From positions 62,001-126,000 of the forward strand of contig NZ_CALBGN010000020.1 of NCBI RefSeq assembly GCF_937893305.1: a stretch of DNA of 64,000 bases. Reading direction: 5' to 3'. Under the pieces are notes generated by a model that saw only the letters and a list, made by a program, of their open reading frames with translations, was not told where the DNA came from and made no database searches. A program made the translations under genes and the position numbers. This document shows, piece after piece, positions 7,850 to 14,466 of the stretch. The DNA comes from an uncultured Helicobacter sp. (GTDB lineage Bacteria; Campylobacterota; Campylobacteria; Campylobacterales; Helicobacteraceae). How positions within the stretch are numbered: the stretch's first letter is position 1; every line of letters starts with the position of its first letter.

Positions 7850-9976
7850 TTACAGCTCCGTTTTTAGCACCGCGCCATTTGCGGCGTTGCTTACAAGCAG
7901 TGAGTAGCGTTTGAGCCATTTGCTTGTTATTTCTTTTTTGAATGGCTTCCATTTTGCCTTTCTAGATTCTAGAATCTTAGAATCTACTTTCAATTCCAAA
8001 CTCCCACGCGAGACAGAAATCTCTATCACATCGCCATCTTCAATAAGCGCGATAAGCCCCCCTTCAGCAGCCTCTGGGCTTATATGCCCGATACACGCCC
8101 CCCTTGTCGCCCCGCTAAATCGCCCATCAGTGATGAGTGCCACACTCTCGCCTAAGCCCATTCCCATAATAAGACTAGTAGGGCTTAGCATCTCTTGCAT
8201 TCCCGGTCCCCCCTTTGGTCCTTCATAGCGGATAACCACCACGCTTCCAGCCTTTACCTTGCCCCCTGCGATGCCCTTAATCGCTTCATCTTGGGAGTTA
8301 AAGCAAATTGCCTTGCCGCTAAATTCTTTCATAGATTCTGCTACTGCTGCGACTTTTAGCACCGCCCCTTGCTCGCAGAGATTACCAAAAAGGATTTTTA
8401 ATCCGCCAACTTGTGAGTAGGCATTGTCATTGTGGCGGATAATTTCAGGGTCTGTGATGTTTGCATTTGCTATTCTCTCCCCTAGAGTCTCGCCTGTGAT
8501 TGTGAGAGCGTCTAAATACAAGCTTTGCGTTGTCTCTTTGGTGCTGCTGGAATTTACCACCATAGAATCTAGTCCTACAATTGCATTAAACTGCTCTTTA
8601 TTTGTTTTAAAATATGTGCCTTGTATGGTGTCTCCATACTTATCAAAAAAACCATAACTTTCTTTGTAATATTTTTTTATTTCCAAACTTACATCGTTTA
8701 TGTCTATATTTAAGTCATTGATGTGTTGCAGAGTGATTAAATCCTCTGTATTCTCTATTATCTCAAAAATACCATCAAATTTTTGCTGACCAAAGGCATA
8801 GGTTAGAATCTTATCGCCTTTTTTCATTTCTTCTAAGCATTTTCCATACTTTCTTATATTTCCACTCTCATTATATTTATCCCACTCCCATTTTCCACTT
8901 ATTCTCAATCGTGCGTCTTCTTCATTGTTGTAATAACCTGCAATCCAATAATCCACTGCATTGCCACGCTTAGAAATCTCATTCATCACTGCTGACACTC
9001 CCCCCGCTCGGTTAATATCCTCCATATGCACACTACTTAACGCCGGGGCGATTTTAGCGATATGTGCGACATTTGCAGCGATGTTATTGATAGATTCTAG
9101 GTTAAAATCCACCTCCGCTTCCTTAGCAATCGCTAACATATGTAAGATCGTATTTGTGCTGCCCCCCATTGCCATATCCACGACAAAGGCGTTATGCACG
9201 GCTTTTGCATTCAAAATATTGCGGAATCTAAATTTTTCACTTAAGCTAGAATCTAGTGCAATCTCTACAATGCGTCTAGCCCCCTGCCTTAGTAGCTCTT
9301 CTCGCTCTGGTGTTAAAGCTGGGATCGTGCCATTGCCCGGTAATGCTACGCCCATAGCCTCACACAGCGTATTCATAGAGTTTGCCGTAAACATTCCACT
9401 GCAGCTCCCCCCACTAGGACAGGCTTGACACTCTATCTCGTGTAATCTTTTCTCATCAATTTTGCCGCTTTCAAACGCCCCCACCGCTTCAAATGCGGAG
9501 TTTAAATCAAGTATTGTGCCATCACTCAAACGCCCCGCTTTCATAGGACCACCGCTTACAAAGATAGTTGGCACATTCACACGCAACGCCCCCATAAGCA
9601 TTCCGGGCACGATTTTATCGCAGTTTGGTAGGCAAATCATCGCATCTAATGCGTGGGCGTTCATCACAGATTCTATACAATCAGCAATCAGCTCTCGACT
9701 TGGCAGGGAGTAGAGCATACCGCTATGCCCCATAGCAATACCATCATCTACGCCAATGGTGTTAAACTCAAAAGGCACACCCCCTGCCTTGCGGATTTCG
9801 TCCTTTACAATCTCGGCATATTTGTTTAGGAAAAAATGCCCCGGAATGATGTCAATATAGCTATTTGCCACGCCGATGAATGGTTTGCTAAAATCTTCAT
9901 CTTTTAGCCCTGTTGCCCTTAGCAAACTTCTGTGAGGGGCGCGATTATGCCCCTTTTTTACAATATCACTTCGCAT
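7850..9976 (-). CDS. ilvD: dihydroxy-acid dehydratase with an extra inserted domain
   Basis: IlvD dehydrates 2,3-dihydroxy acids in isoleucine and valine synthesis. The iron-sulfur and magnesium features are present: PNCDK at 117-121 and CPSGGSCSGMFTANSM at 186-201. The C-terminal GPKGGPGMQEM and RFSGATRGACIGHISPEAAEGG motifs are intact. At 708 residues it is about 150 longer than the usual 550-560. The excess is one block (about 341-485) between ISKRGNA and LYLDALTITGE, which are adjacent in ordinary IlvD proteins. The rest is collinear with the family. The start ATG has AAGGAGA upstream. Whether the enzyme stays active with the insert is unknown. Confidence 0.93.
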   Translation of the reverse strand: MRSDIVKKGHNRAPHRSLLRATGLKDEDFSKPFIGVANSYIDIIPGHFFLNKYAEIVKDEIRKAGGVPFEFNTIGVDDGIAMGHSGMLYSLPSRELIADCIESVMNAHALDAMICLPNCDKIVPGMLMGALRVNVPTIFVSGGPMKAGRLSDGTILDLNSAFEAVGAFESGKIDEKRLHEIECQACPSGGSCSGMFTANSMNTLCEAMGVALPGNGTIPALTPEREELLRQGARRIVEIALDSSLSEKFRFRNILNAKAVHNAFVVDMAMGGSTNTILHMLAIAKEAEVDFNLESINNIAANVAHIAKIAPALSSVHMEDINRAGGVSAVMNEISKRGNAVDYWIAGYYNNEEDARLRISGKWEWDKYNESGNIRKYGKCLEEMKKGDKILTYAFGQQKFDGIFEIIENTEDLITLQHINDLNIDINDVSLEIKKYYKESYGFFDKYGDTIQGTYFKTNKEQFNAIVGLDSMVVNSSSTKETTQSLYLDALTITGETLGERIANANITDPEIIRHNDNAYSQVGGLKILFGNLCEQGAVLKVAAVAESMKEFSGKAICFNSQDEAIKGIAGGKVKAGSVVVIRYEGPKGGPGMQEMLSPTSLIMGMGLGESVALITDGRFSGATRGACIGHISPEAAEGGLIALIEDGDVIEISVSRGSLELKVDSKILESRKAKWKPFKKEITSKWLKRYSLLVSNAANGAVLKTEL
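8522..8956 (-). other. in-frame insertion of about 145 codons inside ilvD
   Basis: This segment is visibly more AT-rich than the flanking ilvD coding sequence and encodes a separate globular-looking domain beginning VDYWIAGYYNNEEDARLRIS, with SGKWEWDKYN and a later KKGDKILTYAFG. The pattern of an aromatic-rich start followed by GDKI resembles PUA/EVE-type or McrB N-terminal modules found in restriction proteins. That likeness is inference from pattern only. It has no intein end motifs (no N-terminal Cys or Ser nucleophile, no His-Asn end). Confidence 0.6.
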
Positions 9977-10070
9977 AGAATCTCCTTAATATTTTGTAGT
10001 AAATAATTATACTTTAAGATTCTTAGAATCTCGTTTTTGGATTCTAGGCTTGGGGGCAGTGCTTTAGAAT

Positions 10071-11639
10071 CTATAAAGTGGATTCTATATAGTGTGTAAG
10101 CTCTAGCTCTAGGGCTTTTGCTTTCTCTTGTGTGGCGGCAATGCTGGATTCTATCTTTTGTATATGGGCTAGGATTTTTTCTTGCACGGATAAAGGGGGT
10201 AGGGGGATTTTTAGATTTTGTAAATCACCTTGAGATATTGCAGGGTAAAGAGCTCCAGACATTATTTGATTAAAAATATCAATGCCAATTTGAGATTGTA
10301 AAATGTGCTTTATATAATGATTTGTTACGATATTTTTAGAATCCACAACTGCAAACCCACTAGAAACAACAAAGTTATTATATTCTTGTTCTACAACTGC
10401 AAATGCACCAAGATTTGGTCTAGTTAGCGAAATCAATAACTCTCCTGTTTTAACGAGTGTTTTTGCACGAGATGGGGCATTATCATAATGAATCAATGAA
10501 TACCCATCAATGCCTTTTTGTGTAACATTAGAAATTTGAATATAAGGAAATGTTTCATTTTTGTAATACTTATGCCAATTTCTATTGATAATCTCACAAA
10601 TCTCGCCAAGTGTTTTAACTTCCCAGCCGTGCGGTGGCGGAGTAGGGATAGAATCTAGTAGGGCTTTTAAGTCTAGTCCCGTCATTGCGAGATTTTGCGT
10701 AGCAAAATCGTGGCAATCCATAGATTCTGTAAAATCCGCTTTTATGTTGTTTTGTGGATTATGGAAAGCTTTGGCTTCGCCTCGCAATGACAATGTGTCA
10801 AAATCTCTTTTAGATTCTATGTTTGTAGATACTTCGGCTATCGCCTCAGTATGACAAGGGGAAGTGGTATTGGTATGACAATGAGTAGAATCTGTATGGC
10901 AAAGGTTTATAGTAACGCTTTGATTATGCCTTGTGTCCCAGCGGTCTAAATCTTTAAAGCGGACGATGAATACCTTTTGCCTTTTTGCTTCTTGCTTTTT
11001 TTCCAGTCCAAGTACTATATATATATATGCCTCTATCTCATCTTTTAGGCGTTTTTCTTCATCTTGTAGGGCTTTGATTTGTGCTTTTATGGATTGTATT
11101 TTGGCGACTATTTGCTTTTGAATCTCAAGGGGCGGCAGGGGGATTTGCAAATCGCATAAAGCTTCAAAAGATAGATTTTGTCTTACAGAACCCCTTGTTT
11201 TTGCTCGTAAATGCTCGTTGAACCAAGCCGATTTTAAAACAAACACTAAATATTGTGAAAGTAATCGTGTTTCATCTGTTTGAAAGATAACATAGGCAGG
11301 GCTTGTATATTTCAAATCAAATTCTGGCGGAACAATACCTATTGAGCCGACATTCACACGATAAGGATTGTAAAAAATTTCTCCACTTCTTACTTGATAG
11401 TAAGGCTGCTTTATGCGTGAGCCTAGTAAAGACTCATTAAAATATACCCCATCTTTATTATTAACACCCAAAATATCAAAGGTTTCGTTTGGAAAATTTG
11501 AAGGCTTAATTCTCTGCTTCTTTTCTGCAATATAATCTTTTAAATGCACTAAAGGAAATTTTGACTTAAATTCGGTTAGATAGTGTTTTATATCCCACCG
11601 CACCAAATCCCTAAACCATACAACTTGCACTTTACTCAT
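10071..11639 (-). CDS. restriction-modification specificity subunit (HsdS-like)
   Basis: The 522-residue protein has two target-recognition halves. Each starts with a similar motif (VWFRDLVRWDIKH and VRFKDLDRWDTRH) and each ends with a PLPPL...QKI-type segment and coiled-coil spacer, as in two-domain HsdS proteins that recognise split DNA sites. Between them, roughly residues 239-321, is an unusual Cys/His/Thr-rich linker translated from intergenic-type palindromic repeats. ATG 11639 overlaps the end of the methyltransferase gene by eight bases and has GGGGGAAG upstream. An earlier in-frame TTG at 11651 is less likely. It works with the upstream nuclease-methyltransferase. Confidence 0.85.
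   Translation of the reverse strand: MSKVQVVWFRDLVRWDIKHYLTEFKSKFPLVHLKDYIAEKKQRIKPSNFPNETFDILGVNNKDGVYFNESLLGSRIKQPYYQVRSGEIFYNPYRVNVGSIGIVPPEFDLKYTSPAYVIFQTDETRLLSQYLVFVLKSAWFNEHLRAKTRGSVRQNLSFEALCDLQIPLPPLEIQKQIVAKIQSIKAQIKALQDEEKRLKDEIEAYIYIVLGLEKKQEAKRQKVFIVRFKDLDRWDTRHNQSVTINLCHTDSTHCHTNTTSPCHTEAIAEVSTNIESKRDFDTLSLRGEAKAFHNPQNNIKADFTESMDCHDFATQNLAMTGLDLKALLDSIPTPPPHGWEVKTLGEICEIINRNWHKYYKNETFPYIQISNVTQKGIDGYSLIHYDNAPSRAKTLVKTGELLISLTRPNLGAFAVVEQEYNNFVVSSGFAVVDSKNIVTNHYIKHILQSQIGIDIFNQIMSGALYPAISQGDLQNLKIPLPPLSVQEKILAHIQKIESSIAATQEKAKALELELTHYIESTL
10681..10791. repeat. palindromic repeat pair inside the specificity gene
   Basis: GTCATTGCGAG at 10681-10691 and its exact reverse complement CTCGCAATGAC at 10781-10791 frame this block. 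Next to the first is a hairpin, GATTTTGC-GTA-GCAAAATC, followed by GTGGCAATCC. The layout matches a widespread intergenic palindromic repeat type seen in several bacterial genomes. Here it lies in frame within coding sequence. Confidence 0.7.
10828..10856. repeat. second repeat type inside the specificity gene
   Basis: On the minus strand this reads TGTCATACTGAGGCG followed by ATAGCCGAAGTATC, another intergenic-style repeat pattern. Degenerate TGTCATAC-like pieces continue to about 10900 (the CHT-type residues in the protein), suggesting nested or decayed copies. Confidence 0.55.
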
Positions 11640-13926
11640 CACTTCCCCCAATTTTTTTGTGCGTATTGCTCCAAGCTAGATTCTGCTCACTTACAAACTC
11701 TCTAAAATAGCTTAAAATCCCCTTTTGCTTTAGGGACTTTTCAAGCACTTTGCCATTTTCATCTTTATGCACTTCATAGCTATCTAGTAGCTCATTTTTG
11801 ACATTTTCGCCCATTTCGCCTGTGCTAGTGATACCCACAAACTCCGGCTCTGCCATAAATATGGGGTAGTCAAAGTCTATTTTGGTGTGTTTGAATGCTT
11901 GCTTTTTCATACTAGATTCTAGCTCTTTTAGCTCTTTTTTGGCTTTTGCCTTATTATTTGCATTGTATTTGGCTATTTTCTCGCCCTTTGCTTTGCGATA
12001 GTTGATAATGGATTCTAGTTTGTCTAGTGTCTCTTTGTGCTTTTGCCTTAGCTCTTTTGTGTGTTTTTCTAGGAGAGAGTTAAACTCATTTTGCTCATTT
12101 TGGCTAAATTTTTGCAGAAACAAAATAGAGCTTTTCACACTTGCCTTGCTACTAGTGAAAGTCTCTTGTGGGAGTGAAATCACAGCGCGTAAAAATGCTC
12201 TGCCCTCTACAAACTCTCGCACATATTCGGCATTTGGTGTGTTAAACACACCCTCTGGCAAAACGATTCCCATTCTACCACCGGGCTTTAGCAAATCTAG
12301 GCAGCGGTTTATAAACAAATGCTCGGTTTTATCAGATTCTAAATTGGGCTTTAGGGCAAAGAGAGAGGCGATAGGCTTGCCAATGTTGTCTAGGATTTTG
12401 CGTTGAGCGTTTTGGTAGGTCTCTTTGCCATAGGTTTTATAGTAGTTTTCTATCTGCTCTTTTTTCTCTTCTGTGTAGGACACTTCGCCGTTGTTGTTTA
12501 GGTAGGTTTGGGCATCTTCGGCTCGTATGGTGTTTTCTTTCCTTACATTTGAGCCAAAGGGAGGGTTGGTTAGGATTATATCAAAGCGGTTTTCAAAGAT
12601 TCCATTGATGTTTAAAAGCCCATCGTGATGGTGAATCCCGCCGTGTCCATCGCCGTGCATAATCATATTCATCTTAGAAGTTCTTGCCATTCTGTCATTT
12701 GCATCTGTGCCATAAATGCAGTGGTTTGAAAGCTTGAAAAGTCTTGTGCCTTGCGTGTCGGTCTCTAGCTGTTTTTCTAGCTCATTCTTTTTGTCGTTGA
12801 GCTTTTTTGCTTCTGTGTCGGTGATGTTGTTTATATCTTTGACTATGGATTTTTTATAGGCTTCATATTGCTTGATGATGTCTTGCTGGATAAGCTCACG
12901 CACTTTGCTAAAGATTCTAATGAGAAAGCCCCCGCTTCCACTTGCAGGGTCGCAGGAGACTTCATTTTCTTGTGGGTTTATCATCTCTATCATAAATTCT
13001 ACAATGGGTCGTGGGGTGAAAAACTGCCCTAACTCTCCCCTAAAAGTCTGCCCTAAAAACTTCTCAAATGCCACGCCTTTAATATCGCTTGAAGTGTTGG
13101 ATAGATTGTAAATTTGGAGTTTTTCTATGATTTTATAAATAGTGGCGTTTTTTAGCTCAATTTTTTCGTTATCTATGAAAATTTGGTCTTTTGCAAACTC
13201 TTTTTTCGTTTCATTAAAGAGCCATTCTAGGTAGCTTGGATTATATTTTTCTGCTTCTTTTACATATTCTATTGTAAATTTATTATCCGCCTCGCCTTTT
13301 ATCAGCTTTCTCTCTACATACACTTTCATAAACAAAATTTTTGCGATTTCATCAAAGGCTTTTGTGGGGTCAAACTTATCATTATCGCGTATGTAGTTAT
13401 GGCACTCAAACAAAACCTTAGCAAACTCATCTTCTTTAAAAACAACTAAATCTTTGAGTAGTTTATCTATCTCTTTATCACTTGCGTTATTTTCTGGGAT
13501 ATTGGCTATCTCTTGGGTGAAGCCGGGCATTTTATCCTTTATCACACGCCAGAATCTTGTCTCATAGCTATTATGCGTTACAAAAAATGGCGCGTTAGTC
13601 AGCCTTGCATAGCTCTCCCCTTGTGCATAATCGCTTTCACTTATGCGAATGGTATCTGCCTTGCACTCTACGATGATTAGGGGAGGATTCTTATCCTGCT
13701 TATCTTTGGGGCTTTTCCATATTACAATATCAGCCCTTGCGGCGTTTTTGCCCTTTTGCGTTTTGACTTCTTCTTGCATTTGCTCTAGGCTGTAACCATA
13801 GCTATTTACAAGTGTGCAGACAAATTTCTGCCTGATAATCTCTTCTGGTGTGGAGACTTTGTATTTCTTACCTAATGGGCTGTAAATCTTGCCCTCTTTG
13901 TTGTATTGTAGCTCTAGCTTTTGCAT
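11632..13926 (-). CDS. nuclease-methyltransferase fusion of a type IIB/I-like restriction system
   Basis: The 764-residue protein combines restriction and adenine-N6 methylation. Residues 25-130 resemble the HsdR N-terminal nuclease domain, with D66 in ARADIVIW and E87-C-K89 in IIVECKAD, a PD-(D/E)xK pattern. Residues 290-640 form an HsdM-type methyltransferase: GQFFTPR 300-306, motif I DPASGSGGF 326-334, motif IV TNPPFG 453-458. No separate helicase-type HsdR gene is nearby, so the layout (fusion subunit plus specificity subunit) is like BcgI-type IIB systems. AAGGAAAG precedes the ATG. It overlaps the specificity gene by eight bases. Confidence 0.85.
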   Translation of the reverse strand: MQKLELQYNKEGKIYSPLGKKYKVSTPEEIIRQKFVCTLVNSYGYSLEQMQEEVKTQKGKNAARADIVIWKSPKDKQDKNPPLIIVECKADTIRISESDYAQGESYARLTNAPFFVTHNSYETRFWRVIKDKMPGFTQEIANIPENNASDKEIDKLLKDLVVFKEDEFAKVLFECHNYIRDNDKFDPTKAFDEIAKILFMKVYVERKLIKGEADNKFTIEYVKEAEKYNPSYLEWLFNETKKEFAKDQIFIDNEKIELKNATIYKIIEKLQIYNLSNTSSDIKGVAFEKFLGQTFRGELGQFFTPRPIVEFMIEMINPQENEVSCDPASGSGGFLIRIFSKVRELIQQDIIKQYEAYKKSIVKDINNITDTEAKKLNDKKNELEKQLETDTQGTRLFKLSNHCIYGTDANDRMARTSKMNMIMHGDGHGGIHHHDGLLNINGIFENRFDIILTNPPFGSNVRKENTIRAEDAQTYLNNNGEVSYTEEKKEQIENYYKTYGKETYQNAQRKILDNIGKPIASLFALKPNLESDKTEHLFINRCLDLLKPGGRMGIVLPEGVFNTPNAEYVREFVEGRAFLRAVISLPQETFTSSKASVKSSILFLQKFSQNEQNEFNSLLEKHTKELRQKHKETLDKLESIINYRKAKGEKIAKYNANNKAKAKKELKELESSMKKQAFKHTKIDFDYPIFMAEPEFVGITSTGEMGENVKNELLDSYEVHKDENGKVLEKSLKQKGILSYFREFVSEQNLAWSNTHKKIGGSDE

Positions 13927-14166
13927 TGCTTTCCTTATGGGATTTAATTATGGAATTTTACCATTAAATAAATAATTGTTTAGAGTGGGTGTTGGCTTAA
14001 TACAATTTAGCTAGAATGAAAGCTACAAACAGATTCTAAAGGGATTTATTTTCACTCTAGCAAGGGGCTAGATTCTAGCACTTGTGAGACGCCAAGTGAG
14101 AGTAGGGCAGGCACTCTAAGTGGAATCTATGCCTAAAATCCCCTGTGCTTTATACAAAGATTCTAA

Positions 14167-14358
14167 ATACTGAGAGAGGGGAATGCAACAAGGGACTATG
14201 GGGCAATACTACTTGAACCAAAATTTTTTAATGGTCTTACAAAGATTATGCTAATGGAGTTTTCAAAGGATACAAATCCTAATGGTAATGCCATTGTAGG
14301 CTATGTGCAAAATGCTAATGTGAAAAGGGATAAGGAGCAAGAGAGCTCGTTGAGATAG
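14167..14358 (+). pseudogene. possible gene remnant
   Basis: A 63-codon open stretch ending in TAG reads ...GAILLEPKFFNGLTKIML... and then SKDTNPNGNAIVGYVQNANV, which looks like real protein rather than random translation. There is no start with a ribosome site, and the frame is closed upstream at 14164. I do not recognise the family. It may be the tail of a lost accessory gene. Confidence 0.3.
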
Positions 14359-14412
14359 CAAGCAAATAACACCTTTATAGGTTTTAGATAGACTTTCTAA
14401 TCTCCCATAAAG

Positions 14413-14441
14413 TTTTGCTTTAATTAGAGTTTGTGTATAAT
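14413..14441 (+). promoter_or_regulatory. putative promoter of the modification cluster
   Basis: TATAAT at 14436-14441 lies 25 bases before the ATG at 14467. A weak -35 (TTTTGC at 14413-14418) is 17 bases upstream. The -10 is convincing and the -35 is not. Confidence 0.4.
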
Positions 14442-14466
14442 TGTGCGACTTTAAATAAAAGATACA

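Larger units (their letters stand above)
13927..14466. other. gene-poor stretch between the restriction system and the modification cluster
   Basis: About 540 bases with no intact gene. It contains repeats of the AGATTCTA type word, a 63-codon open stretch without a good start (listed separately), and a likely promoter for the gene at 14467. It looks like a scar left by gain or loss of accessory DNA. Confidence 0.6.

Noticed and set aside
8522..8956. Intein in ilvD
   Set aside because: The insert lacks the N-terminal Cys or Ser, the C-terminal His-Asn and a following Cys, Ser or Thr in the right place. It fits a domain insertion better.
8961..9428. Long plus-strand frames opposite ilvD and opposite other minus-strand genes
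   Set aside because: They are antisense shadows of strongly recognised proteins, with no ribosome sites or family motifs.
10681..10856. CRISPR array in the specificity gene
   Set aside because: The repeats are inverted or of different types, not direct repeats with regular spacers.
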